A model generated the notes under the pieces. That model was not told the DNA's origin. It saw nothing but the letters and a program-made list of their open reading frames with translations, and made no database searches. From the NCBI GenBank assembly GCA_001701075.1, contig DAAK01000162.1, forward strand, positions 5,953-25,288: a stretch of 19,336 nt of DNA, written 5' to 3'. This document shows, in pieces, positions 1 through 8,555 of this stretch. Every line of letters begins with the position of its first letter. The stretch's first letter is position 1. The position numbers and the translations under genes are program-made. This DNA comes from Bacteroidales bacterium GP3. GTDB taxonomy: Bacteria > Bacteroidota > Bacteroidia > Bacteroidales > Muribaculaceae.

Positions 1-1389
1 GAAGGTGCATATCTCGTCTATTATTCAATACTTTCGTCAAACGAATGGGACCACTACGACCGAATGTATTATTCTTATGCCGACAAAGATTTCAAGACCC
101 TGACACAGCCAAGACTTCTGATGGATCCTGGAGTATCGCTTATCGATGCAGATATAGTTTTCAACGAATATGATGGTCTATATCACATGCTCGTGAAGCG
201 TACAGGTACTGGAGCTGCCACAACAGGAATATATGAATATACATCTCCTAAACTTACAGAAAGCGAATGGAGCGAAATTGGAAGGGTTGAGAACCAAAAT
301 ACTACAGGAATTGAGGCTCCGACTCATTTACGCCGTATCGGAGAGGATGTCTACAATATGTATTTCATGCGCTTTGACGCAGACTATAGCTATAAGGTAG
401 CAGATATGGACCATGATGGTCTCAAAACTGGACTGCCTGTGAAAGTGGCTGGTACTGGCGCGTTCCAGCATGGATCAGTCATCTATATCAATCAGGATGA
501 ATATAATATGCTTCAGCTATATAGCTCTGTAAAAGGGCTTCTCCGTCAAGCTAAGAATGCAAAAGAATCAGGAGCAACATCCGTTTTCAATGACGCTATT
601 GATTATACAGATAAGATATTGTCTGAAAATCGTACAGTGTCTTCACTTCTTGAAGCGCTCCCAGAAGCTTATGATATGCTGGTAGCTGCCAACGGCAAAT
701 TCCTTGCTGAAGGAGAAAAACTTGATAATGGATATGTTGACGTAACTTATCTTTTGCAGAATCCCCGCTTTGACAACGACAATAATCAAGGATGGTGCGG
801 AACACCATTCACCGCTGTTTCACATAATGTGGCTGAACATTTCAGTAGAGTCTTTGACACCTATCAGGTGCTCAAGGCTATGCCTATTGGAACCTACAGG
901 CTCGAAGCTCAGGCATTCTACCGCTATGGATTGCCTGCTTCCGCACAACCTGCACATAATGATGGTACTGAACAAATTTTGGCTACCCTCTACATCAACG
1001 ATCGTATGAATCCGATAATGTCGCTATATGATGAAGAATACACCTCATATCCCAACAACATGTGGGATGCGAGCCAAGCTTTCAATACAAATCATAAATA
1101 TACCGACAATTCAGTTGAATTCATATTGAATGAATCTGGCGATCTACGAATGGGAATACGCAAGCTTGAAATGGTAGATGGAGATTGGACCATATTCGAT
1201 AATTTCCGTCTCCTATATCGACCGGAAACCGAAGCTGTGGAAATCATCAGTATGGATCCCGATGCCGTGGTCAATGTATACTCAGCTGACGGGACTATAA
1301 TCAAGAGAGGCGTGAAGGCTTCAGAAGCTGTCAAGAATCTCAAAAAAGGAATATATATTATTGGCAACCAAAAGATTATTGTAAAATAA
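1..1389 (+). CDS. Secreted GH43-like glycosidase with CBM-like and sorting-tail domains (5' truncated)
   Basis: The reading frame is open from base 1, so the ATG at 64 is internal and the true start and signal peptide lie outside the window; 462 codons are present. Numbering from base 1, residues 1-175 resemble the later blades of a GH43 five-bladed beta-propeller: YLVYYS near the start, IDAD at about 48-51 (the usual place of the pKa-modulating Asp), IEAP at about 104-107 (the usual place of the acid Glu) and FQHGSV at about 155-160. The catalytic-base Asp of blade one would be outside the window. Residues about 179-246 are helical linker. Residues 247-408 resemble the galactose-binding-like domains of Bacteroidales glycan-degrading enzymes (PIGTYRLEAQAFYR and WTIFDNFRLLY motifs). 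Residues 411-462 look like a type A Por-secretion sorting tail. Substrate unknown; probably arabinose-, xylose- or galactose-containing glycan by family habit. Confidence 0.7.
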   Translation, partial: EGAYLVYYSILSSNEWDHYDRMYYSYADKDFKTLTQPRLLMDPGVSLIDADIVFNEYDGLYHMLVKRTGTGAATTGIYEYTSPKLTESEWSEIGRVENQNTTGIEAPTHLRRIGEDVYNMYFMRFDADYSYKVADMDHDGLKTGLPVKVAGTGAFQHGSVIYINQDEYNMLQLYSSVKGLLRQAKNAKESGATSVFNDAIDYTDKILSENRTVSSLLEALPEAYDMLVAANGKFLAEGEKLDNGYVDVTYLLQNPRFDNDNNQGWCGTPFTAVSHNVAEHFSRVFDTYQVLKAMPIGTYRLEAQAFYRYGLPASAQPAHNDGTEQILATLYINDRMNPIMSLYDEEYTSYPNNMWDASQAFNTNHKYTDNSVEFILNESGDLRMGIRKLEMVDGDWTIFDNFRLLYRPETEAVEIISMDPDAVVNVYSADGTIIKRGVKASEAVKNLKKGIYIIGNQKIIVK

Positions 1390-1410
1390 TCTGATAAAAT
1401 ATTATAATTT

Positions 1411-1455
1411 TGAGCGGGCTTCTAAAGAATGAAGCCCGCTCATTATTTCTTTAAT
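1411..1455 (+). terminator. Rho-independent terminator of the GH43-like gene
   Basis: A perfect 12-bp inverted repeat (TGAGCGGGCTTC, 8-nt loop, GAAGCCCGCTCA) at 1411-1442 starts 22 bases after the stop codon and is followed on the plus strand by ATTATTTCTTT. It lies between two convergent genes, so it probably also stops the efflux operon arriving on the minus strand, although the T-run on that side is poor. Confidence 0.85.
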
Positions 1456-1464
1456 GTCGTTAAA

Positions 1465-2649
1465 TTACTTACAAAGGAGGGATAGCAGCCACATTCGCTG
1501 CTCTCGCTGATATTGCAGTTCAAGAAGATCAAGATGTGCTTCACTGAACCAAGAACGCTCCTGAAGGTAATCAGTCAAAGATAACTCTCCTCCTCGATAT
1601 GCCTTCATAAGCAACGTATTATAATCGGTAGAAGCAAACACCTCCATAGGAACTTTCAATGCCTGATCTATAAGCTGGACTTCTTCATAGAGTGCCGTTA
1701 TCTCCGATTCAACCCTATCGGTAGTCACATTTACTTGATATTCAGCAACAGCCTTGGCTGCCTTGGCTGCCTTAACCTTTCCCCTGTTGGCGAACAATGG
1801 GATTGAAACGCCAAGAGTCGCTCCATTAAAATGCATGGCATCCTCAAAATCATGATGATAACCAATAGAGATATTGGGAAGCCCCTCAGCTTTTGCCACG
1901 CCGACATTACGATCGGCAACTTCAAAATCTGCCAATGCCTTCTTCAATTCAGGATTAGACCTTGCCTCTTCAAGATATTCCTCAAGAGAGTGAGTAGGCG
2001 TCATTACCCATTCACGATCAATGCTTTTAAGCAAAGCAGAACAATCATATCCACCGTTAAGCGTCTTCAGATTGCCTTCACTTCCGTTTTTTTCAGCTTC
2101 TAAATTTGCAATCAAGGTATTGACACGTCCCTGCTCAAGAGTAATCTTCGACAAGTTAAGACGAGACATTTGTCCACCTTTAGTGGCCTTGACCGAAGCA
2201 ATATACAATGAATCTGTAGCTGCCTGAATATGACGCATCATCTCAATACGCCTCTCAGCATATAAATACGTACCAATTTCCTTGAGTATCTCTATATATT
2301 TTTGATAGACTCCAGCATCTGCCTCAGCAGCATTAGCATCGCGCATGGCCTGCCCCAAATCACGGCGTGACTTATAGACTCCAGGCCACTCCATCTCATA
2401 ACCAATTCCTACGCTCCATCGGTTGTCAACGCCTTCAGGCATAACCATATAGTCTCCTTCCAGACTTGGATCGGGAGCATTCGCAATAGTGTGAGTCTCA
2501 AGATCCTTTGCATTCTGTTCAACTGCTATCTGAAGGCGATCGCCATTTCTACTTAATATAGAATTTGCTGCTTCTTTAGGGGTTATAGCATAAGCCCCAG
2601 CACTCGACAAGAGAGCTGGAACCATAGCGAAATAATATATTTTGTTCAT
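1465..2649 (-). CDS. TolC-family outer-membrane efflux channel (CusC/CzcC-like)
   Basis: This 394-residue protein should form the trimeric outer-membrane exit duct of the efflux pump encoded upstream. It starts with a type I signal peptide (cleavage likely after AYA, residue 21) and has no lipobox cysteine, unlike acylated CusC. The body is dominated by long amphipathic helices rich in Ala, Glu, Lys and Leu with the two-fold repeat look of outer-membrane efflux proteins. The stretch EWPGVYKSRRDLGQAM near residue 90 and the NISIGYHHDFED... GVSIPLFANRGK region near residues 260-293 match the conserved strand-turn segments of the family. It is a little shorter than typical members (about 410-460). 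It is the last gene of the operon, 28 bases after the pump gene. Family assignment is secure; the metal specificity is set by the other subunits. Confidence 0.88.
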   Translation of the reverse strand: MNKIYYFAMVPALLSSAGAYAITPKEAANSILSRNGDRLQIAVEQNAKDLETHTIANAPDPSLEGDYMVMPEGVDNRWSVGIGYEMEWPGVYKSRRDLGQAMRDANAAEADAGVYQKYIEILKEIGTYLYAERRIEMMRHIQAATDSLYIASVKATKGGQMSRLNLSKITLEQGRVNTLIANLEAEKNGSEGNLKTLNGGYDCSALLKSIDREWVMTPTHSLEEYLEEARSNPELKKALADFEVADRNVGVAKAEGLPNISIGYHHDFEDAMHFNGATLGVSIPLFANRGKVKAAKAAKAVAEYQVNVTTDRVESEITALYEEVQLIDQALKVPMEVFASTDYNTLLMKAYRGGELSLTDYLQERSWFSEAHLDLLELQYQREQRMWLLSLLCK

Positions 2650-2677
2650 ATATAGTTATTATATAGTATATAATGGC

Positions 2678-5600
2678 TTACGCAACTTTTGACTTTTGTT
2701 CTTTCCGTTGCTGTAATTTCTTGTAAAACACTGGCACAATAAAAATGTTCAACAATGTGCTGCTTATCAAACCTCCCAAAATCACGATAGCCAACGGGGA
2801 TTGAATCTCATTTCCAGGCTCACCACCACGCACTGCGATCGGCACCAAAGCCAAAGCTGACGTAAGAGCTGTCATAATAATCGGGAGCAGTCGGTCTGAA
2901 GAACCTTTCTTCACTGTCTCTTCAATTCCTAAACCTTCAGCTCGCAGACTATTGTAGCGTGACATAAGAAGCATCCCGTTACGAGTGGATATACCCATAA
3001 GAGAAATAAAACCTATGATTGCCGGAATATTTACCTCTCCAGTTGTGCATCTTAGTATCAGAACACCTCCGATGAGTGCAAGAGGCATATTCACGAGAAT
3101 TGTCAAAGACTGAGAAACGCTCTTAAACTCAGAATAAATAAGGAAGAAAATGACGAGCAATGCAAGAACGGAAGTCAAAGAAAGCATGCGGGATGCTGCT
3201 TCTTCATTCTCAAATTGACCACCATATGTCACAAAGTAACCTTCCGGCAACTCAACATGCTCTGCAATTTGCTTCTTAATATTATCTACAGTTCCTTTAA
3301 GATCACCACCATCTACATTAGCTGAGATCGTAAGCAGACGACTTACATTTTCTCTATTTATAGTATTCGGACCGCTTCCGACTTTAACGTCAGCGACATA
3401 AGAGAGAGGTATCTTTCCAACGTTGCTATCAATCATCAAGTCTTCAATACGCTCTTTTGTGTCTCGCTTTGAATCCTCGACTTTCACAGTCAGATCGTAA
3501 GGACGATTACCTACAAAAACCTGACTTACGACCTCTCCACCTATGGCCATCTGAACATATCTGCTAAATACCGGAATTGTGATTCCATATTTGGCAAGCA
3601 TTTCCCGTCGAGGCACAATATCAAGTTGAGGCCTTGAAATCTGTTGCTCCACATTTACATCAACCACTCCTGGCACTTCCTTCATCTCTGCACCAATCTG
3701 CTGACCAATCGTGTAAAGACGATCAAGATCATCTCCAAATATCTTAACTGCAATTTGTGCTTGCGCACCACTCAACATTGCATCTATACGATGCGATATA
3801 GGCTGCCCTATTTCAACATTTACACCAGGAAGTTCTGATAATTTTTCACGAAGTTCTCTTAAAACAGCTTTCTTGTTTCTCCCTTTATCAAGCACATAAG
3901 GAACTTCCATTTCAGATGTATTGACGCCAAGAGCATGCTCATCAAGTTCTGCACGACCTGTCTTACGAGCCACATTCTTTACCTCCGGCACAGAAAGAAT
4001 TATACGTTCTGCAGCCATGCCCATACTATCGCTTTGTTCGAGTGATATGCCAGGCATAGCACTCACATTAATCGTAAAGCTACCCTCATTGAAGCCAGGA
4101 AGGAAGCTTCTGCCAAGTGTAAAGAAAACAGCAATTGCTCCAACAAAAAGAACTGCAACTCCTATAATCCATGGGCGCGGGCGACAAAGCACCTTATAGA
4201 GCAGCTTCGAATAGTGTTCTCGTAGCCATTTTGCTGTCTTAGGCTCTTTATTCAGTTTCTGCTCCACTTTCTTAGAGTCTCCCGCAAGAAGATAGCTACA
4301 AAGCACAGGAGTCAGCGTAAGAGCCACTATTGTTGAAGCGACCAATGCCACTATAAATGCAATCCCAAGAGGTTTAAGAAGTCTTCCTTCAATGCCACTG
4401 AGGAAAAATAATGGAAGAAATGATGCTATGATGATAAGTGTTGAGTTAAGTATAGGCTTACGAACTTCACGAGAAGCCTCATATACTACCGTTACAATAG
4501 AAAGACGCTTATCAGGAGTTCGCGCCTGATTTTCACGAAGTCGCTTGTAGACATTCTCCACATCTACAATTGCATCATCTACAAGAGATCCTATTGCAAT
4601 GGCGATACCACCAAGAGTCATCGTATTGATGGTGAAACCCATATAGTAGAGAGCAATGACTGTAATGAGAATTGAAAGTGGAATAGCAATCACAGAAATT
4701 ACTGTAGTGCGCAGATTCATCAGGAAGAAGAAAAGAACTATTATTACAAATAGTGCTCCTTCAAGAAGTGACTGCTGAAGATTGCTTACCGAAGTCTGGA
4801 TAAACTCACTTTGGTTGAATATCTTAGTATCCACTTCAATTCCTGCTGGAAGAGAAGTGCGAAGATTCGAAAGTTCCTTATTGATTTCTTCTGTAAGTTC
4901 TATGGAGCCGACTGCCGGCTGCTTTGTGACTGTAATAAGCACAGCAGGTTTTGTCCGTAAGGTTGCAGTACCAATTTTTGGTGTCTTAGGACCTATCTTT
5001 ACATCCGCAATGTCACTTAATTTAAAAGATTTGCCAGATTCACTTTTCAAGGAAGCATTGGCAATCTCTGCCACATCTGAAGTGGCTACCACACCCTTTA
5101 TCAGATACTCATTACCATATTCATATGTGACGCCTCCTGAAACATTGACATTCATATTCTCAGTTGCATCAACGACATCAGAGAGAGACACTCCATAATG
5201 CCTCATTTTCTCTGGATTGAGGAGAATCTGGTATTCGAGTTCCTCACCACCGATGACAGCTACCTGACTTATTCCTGAAAGAGAAAGCAATCGTGGCCGT
5301 ATCGTACGATCAGCGACACTTCTCAATTCCCCTTGGGAAATACTGTCGGATGTAAGTCCGATGATCATGATTTCCCCAAGTATGGATGACTGTGGACCCA
5401 TTACAGGACTTCCAACATTGGCAGGTAGACTTCCTTCAATTCCTGAAAGACGTTCACTTACAGTCTGTCGAGCCTTATATGCATCTGTCTTCCAATCAAA
5501 TTCAACCCACACTACAGAAAAACCAGTAGCTGAGCTTGAGCGTACTCTCCTCACTCCAGAAGCACCATTGACTGCAGTTTCTATTGGATATGTGACCGAT

Positions 5601-5788
5601 TTTTCAACTTCCTCGGGAGCAAGACCCGCCGCTTCAGTCATAATTGCAACTGTTGGGGCATTCAAATCTGGGAAAATATCTATTTCAGTTCTTACGAGTA
5701 CTATCAGCCCAGCAATAATTGTAGCACAGGCCACAAAAAGCACTATCAATCTGTTAGTCAGCGACCAATTGATGATCTTATTCAGCAT
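2678..5788 (-). CDS. HME-type RND heavy-metal efflux pump (CusA/CzcA family)
   Basis: This 1036-residue inner-membrane protein has the full RND layout. TM1 is at about 12-34, followed by a large periplasmic porter loop, a membrane block at about 340-540, a second periplasmic loop, and a C-terminal membrane block from about 865. It should use the proton gradient to export metal ions. The TM4 signature GGIAIAIGSLVDDAIVDVEN spans residues 393-412, with Asp404, Asp405 and Glu411 as likely proton-relay acids. Aligned by eye with E. coli CusA, the three-Met copper site appears incomplete: the M573 position is Asn, M623 is kept (SEM in NTSEMEV), and M672 is Ala with a Met one residue later (RIDAML). 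Copper/silver specificity therefore should not be assumed; Zn, Co, Cd or Ni are equally possible. The gene lies 11 bases after the adaptor and 28 before the TolC gene, clearly one operon. Confidence 0.92.
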   Translation of the reverse strand: MLNKIINWSLTNRLIVLFVACATIIAGLIVLVRTEIDIFPDLNAPTVAIMTEAAGLAPEEVEKSVTYPIETAVNGASGVRRVRSSSATGFSVVWVEFDWKTDAYKARQTVSERLSGIEGSLPANVGSPVMGPQSSILGEIMIIGLTSDSISQGELRSVADRTIRPRLLSLSGISQVAVIGGEELEYQILLNPEKMRHYGVSLSDVVDATENMNVNVSGGVTYEYGNEYLIKGVVATSDVAEIANASLKSESGKSFKLSDIADVKIGPKTPKIGTATLRTKPAVLITVTKQPAVGSIELTEEINKELSNLRTSLPAGIEVDTKIFNQSEFIQTSVSNLQQSLLEGALFVIIVLFFFLMNLRTTVISVIAIPLSILITVIALYYMGFTINTMTLGGIAIAIGSLVDDAIVDVENVYKRLRENQARTPDKRLSIVTVVYEASREVRKPILNSTLIIIASFLPLFFLSGIEGRLLKPLGIAFIVALVASTIVALTLTPVLCSYLLAGDSKKVEQKLNKEPKTAKWLREHYSKLLYKVLCRPRPWIIGVAVLFVGAIAVFFTLGRSFLPGFNEGSFTINVSAMPGISLEQSDSMGMAAERIILSVPEVKNVARKTGRAELDEHALGVNTSEMEVPYVLDKGRNKKAVLRELREKLSELPGVNVEIGQPISHRIDAMLSGAQAQIAVKIFGDDLDRLYTIGQQIGAEMKEVPGVVDVNVEQQISRPQLDIVPRREMLAKYGITIPVFSRYVQMAIGGEVVSQVFVGNRPYDLTVKVEDSKRDTKERIEDLMIDSNVGKIPLSYVADVKVGSGPNTINRENVSRLLTISANVDGGDLKGTVDNIKKQIAEHVELPEGYFVTYGGQFENEEAASRMLSLTSVLALLVIFFLIYSEFKSVSQSLTILVNMPLALIGGVLILRCTTGEVNIPAIIGFISLMGISTRNGMLLMSRYNSLRAEGLGIEETVKKGSSDRLLPIIMTALTSALALVPIAVRGGEPGNEIQSPLAIVILGGLISSTLLNIFIVPVFYKKLQQRKEQKSKVA

Positions 5789-5799
5789 AGCATGTTTTT

Positions 5800-7035
5800 T
5801 TAATGGTTGTGGGTATGACCAGGCACTGCAGTTGCAGAAGTTTCAGCCATTCTGACAGCTTGAGCGCCTTTCACTACAACTTCTTCTCCAGCATTAAGAC
5901 CTGACAGAATCTCAACCCTTTTTCCATCTGAAGCACCAAGAGTCACAAGATGCTTGATGAATTGATCTTCCCCATGAGCTGCATATATACATTTGTTACC
6001 ATTAATTTCCACTATTGCTTCTTTTGGAACAGAAAGAACATCATGACGTGCTCCCGATTTGAGATAAATCTCCGCAAATGCACCTGGTGCTACTGTCCCA
6101 TTATTATTGAATGAAAAATACAAAGGTATATATCCAGATTCAGAAACGGTTGAACCAGCATTTGAAATCATCTTCCCATCAAGATCATCAATATCCAAAA
6201 TAATGTCGGAAGATGCGGGACGGAAATTAGCTGAAGTGACTCCGGATAGACGACCTATATATTTCTCCGGCACATCTGCACGAAGAGTCAGGCTCGTATT
6301 ACCGCTGATTACTGCTATTCTTTGCCCGATCTCAACATATTCTCCTGATTTGGCTAAAAGTTGAGTGATAACTCCGGTCTTTGGAGAAGTGACATTAGCA
6401 CTGCCTTGTTTAGATGTCTTTACTGCGGCTTCAGCCTCCTCATATGTCCTCAATGCATTATTATACTCCTCTGTACTCACGATTCCATCATCATGAAGAG
6501 GTTTGAGACGATCAAGCTCTCTTTTTGCTGCGTTACGTGCTGCTACTGCTTGCACAGTCGGGTCTCCTCCTTGGACATTAGATGCTGAAATTGATCCTAA
6601 AGAAGCGCCTGCATTCACTTTTACTCCAGTGTTTATATTATGAGAAAGAGTAAGAATGCCATTGCGGGTCGCCGTGGCAACTCCTTCATCAGATGCCTTC
6701 GACTCAATTCTTCCCGATACCACAGTGATTTCAGCAAAATCAGAAGGTTCAATCTTCTCTGTAGTGACCCCGAATCGTTTCATAGTTTTCTCATTCATCT
6801 CTATTAGTCCGCTATGGTCATGGCCTTCATGAGATGCTTCCTCTTTGGAATGATCATGGTCTTTGTGATCTTCACTCTCCTCATCATGTTGATGTCCTTC
6901 ATTGTCATGATCATGCTCATCATGACTAACTTCAGAGTCTGCGTGATTATCTGACTTACCACAACCAGTAGTAGTTGAATTGAAAAGCAATGCCGAGCAA
7001 ATCAAAATCGATATTTTCAGGATCTTTCTATTCAT
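5800..7035 (-). CDS. His-rich periplasmic adaptor of the metal efflux pump (CusB/CzcB-like lipoprotein)
   Basis: This 411-residue membrane-fusion protein should bridge the RND pump and the TolC channel. The N-terminus is a signal peptide ending in TTTGC, so Cys25 is a plausible, slightly atypical lipoprotein acylation site. Residues 31-74 form a linker with twelve His alternating with Asp and Glu, which looks like a soft metal sponge or chaperone segment. The last five residues are HTHNH. Between them lie the usual barrel-sandwich hybrid halves (about 125-155 and 215-245), a short helical hairpin (about 160-210, shorter than in antibiotic-pump adaptors), a beta-barrel, and a membrane-proximal domain (about 330-395). 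The first gene of the operon, it is preceded by a TAnnTTTG box. No metal-sensing regulator is encoded in the window. Function in metal export is well supported; the ion is not determined. Confidence 0.88.
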   Translation of the reverse strand: MNRKILKISILICSALLFNSTTTGCGKSDNHADSEVSHDEHDHDNEGHQHDEESEDHKDHDHSKEEASHEGHDHSGLIEMNEKTMKRFGVTTEKIEPSDFAEITVVSGRIESKASDEGVATATRNGILTLSHNINTGVKVNAGASLGSISASNVQGGDPTVQAVAARNAAKRELDRLKPLHDDGIVSTEEYNNALRTYEEAEAAVKTSKQGSANVTSPKTGVITQLLAKSGEYVEIGQRIAVISGNTSLTLRADVPEKYIGRLSGVTSANFRPASSDIILDIDDLDGKMISNAGSTVSESGYIPLYFSFNNNGTVAPGAFAEIYLKSGARHDVLSVPKEAIVEINGNKCIYAAHGEDQFIKHLVTLGASDGKRVEILSGLNAGEEVVVKGAQAVRMAETSATAVPGHTHNH

Positions 7036-7063
7036 TGTAAATAAAATTCTATTTTTTATTCTG

Positions 7064-7071
7064 CAAAATTA
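7064..7071 (-). promoter_or_regulatory. Probable -7 box of the efflux operon promoter
   Basis: The minus strand reads TAATTTTG, matching the Bacteroidetes -7 consensus TAnnTTTG, 28 bases upstream of the adaptor start codon. The nearest upstream TTTG is 25 bases away, longer than the usual 19-21, so the -33 element is weak or absent. This may mean the promoter needs an activator. Confidence 0.5.
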
Positions 7072-7100
7072 AGAAAAATTCAGTGAAACCTCGTTGCAAA

Positions 7101-7140
7101 TTCAAAAAAAATTAGGCTCCGAGCTATTTCGGAGCCTAAT
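7101..7140 (-). terminator. Rho-independent terminator of the DUF5723-like gene
   Basis: A perfect 12-bp inverted repeat (ATTAGGCTCCGA, 6-nt loop, TCGGAGCCTAAT; 7111-7140) is followed on the minus strand by seven T residues. It lies 28 bases after the stop of the upstream unit, separating it from the efflux operon, whose -7 box lies only about 30 bases further on. Confidence 0.93.
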
Positions 7141-7168
7141 ATTTCAGATTGAAAAATATTTTTCTATG

Positions 7169-8533
7169 TCAGAATGGGAAATTGATGCCCATATGGAAAT
7201 CGCAGTTAGTCGATAGTGGAATATGATTCTTATCCATCTTAAGAGCTGCATAATCCATACCGATAAGGAAATTGAAGCCCTTGTTGCCTAAACAGAGAAG
7301 GAAACCATAGTTTGCGCCATATGTTCCTGCGGCTGCACTTAAAGAAGCTGCAATGCCCTTTATTGGCTCCACATTTGCTGAAAGACGGAACTCTGTTGAT
7401 GGAAAAATAGAACTGAAATTAGTAGTGTTCATGAGTCCGAAATGAAGCTTGTGGTATAATGGGAACTTATAGTCTACACCAGCACGCATCTTACCCTGAA
7501 CAGCAATTGATGTTGAGCCAATATTGCCGTTGTCGCTCAATTCGTAAAGAGGAGCCAGATCATCAACAAGTTTATCCCATGAATCTCCATCATCACCAAT
7601 TCCAATTACATGATTTGCAGTCTCAAAGGTCTTTGTTCCATTGGTAGAAGCTTCCTGAACGGAATTGAAATTCAACACTCCAAGATCGGTGAATGCAAGA
7701 GAGAAAACGAAATCGCTCCACTGATATGTAGCGCCAAGATCAACAGCAAAACCAAAGCCATTGACTCCTACTTTCAAGTCGTCGGTATTCACACCACTCA
7801 CATAGCGATTACCAGTGCGGTCATTAACTTTAGTGTCATATCTCAATCCGTCAAGACCAATGCGCATACTTGCATTTGCACGGGCTTTCCAGTTATTTTC
7901 GCCAAGTTCAAGAGCAAGTTCATTGAAATTTGCCTCTACGAAAGCTACTGGAAGCAAGAATTTAAGACTCACACCTGCTCTAAGTCCAGGCACTTGCTTG
8001 ATATCGCGAGAATGATTAAGTGCAATCTCAGCATATGCAGCAGCTTTTACTCGAAGATCCTTAATATCATATGTTTTATTTCCAATGCCTTCTTTGAGCA
8101 GTGAGAAGATACTCTTTGGAAGATCCAGACTTGTATTTTCCTTCACATTGATTGCTATGTTGTTATAGCCGCCAAAAGCCTTGAAACCACCCTGAAGGAT
8201 GTTGACTCCGACACTTTCGGACAGACGGTTGGTGTCATGAAGGTTGCCAAGTACCTCTTGAGCCGAAATATTGGGATTAGTGAACAAAACTGTCTTGCCT
8301 TGATAAGGATACACAAGGTCTGTTGCACTCAGATTACCATTGACTGCTACATTTAGATTACCAAGTGCTGGCATACCGACATAATTATGACGGTTGCCCA
8401 TTGCCGGGTTCATCTCCCATCTCATATTATAGTTTTCCATGAAGTAACCTGTCGACGACTCCTGGGCAGCTGCTGACATAGTTGCTGCAGCGACAAATGA
8501 TATAGCTAATAGCTTCTTATTTATGATGTTCAT
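7169..8533 (-). CDS. DUF5723-like outer-membrane beta-barrel protein
   Basis: This 454-residue protein has a type I signal peptide (cleavage probably after the AAA at 21-23) and then a beta-rich body of alternating hydrophobic strands and Gly/Asn turns. It ends in the aromatic C-terminus INFPF, typical of proteins inserted by the BAM machinery. The early segment FMENYNMRWEMNPAM, followed by predicted strands such as AFVEANFNELALELG and GFAVDLGATYQWSDFVFSLAF, matches my memory of DUF5723 proteins, which are predicted outer-membrane proteins of unknown function in Bacteroidota. It is the second gene of a two-gene unit, 22 bases after a large lipoprotein, and is followed by a strong terminator. 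It could be a transport channel or an anchor for the lipoprotein. The outer-membrane location is well supported; the role is not known. Confidence 0.75.
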   Translation of the reverse strand: MNIINKKLLAISFVAAATMSAAAQESSTGYFMENYNMRWEMNPAMGNRHNYVGMPALGNLNVAVNGNLSATDLVYPYQGKTVLFTNPNISAQEVLGNLHDTNRLSESVGVNILQGGFKAFGGYNNIAINVKENTSLDLPKSIFSLLKEGIGNKTYDIKDLRVKAAAYAEIALNHSRDIKQVPGLRAGVSLKFLLPVAFVEANFNELALELGENNWKARANASMRIGLDGLRYDTKVNDRTGNRYVSGVNTDDLKVGVNGFGFAVDLGATYQWSDFVFSLAFTDLGVLNFNSVQEASTNGTKTFETANHVIGIGDDGDSWDKLVDDLAPLYELSDNGNIGSTSIAVQGKMRAGVDYKFPLYHKLHFGLMNTTNFSSIFPSTEFRLSANVEPIKGIAASLSAAAGTYGANYGFLLCLGNKGFNFLIGMDYAALKMDKNHIPLSTNCDFHMGINFPF

Positions 8534-8555
8534 TACTGTTCAATGCTAAAGTAGT

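Noticed and set aside
5361..5855. 164-codon plus-strand frame spanning the start of the RND gene and end of the adaptor gene
   Set aside because: Antisense to two well-supported genes; no recognisable domain.
7610..8104. 164-codon open frame on the plus strand
   Set aside because: Antisense to the DUF5723-like gene; the Cys/Ile/Ser-rich translation is typical of a shadow frame.
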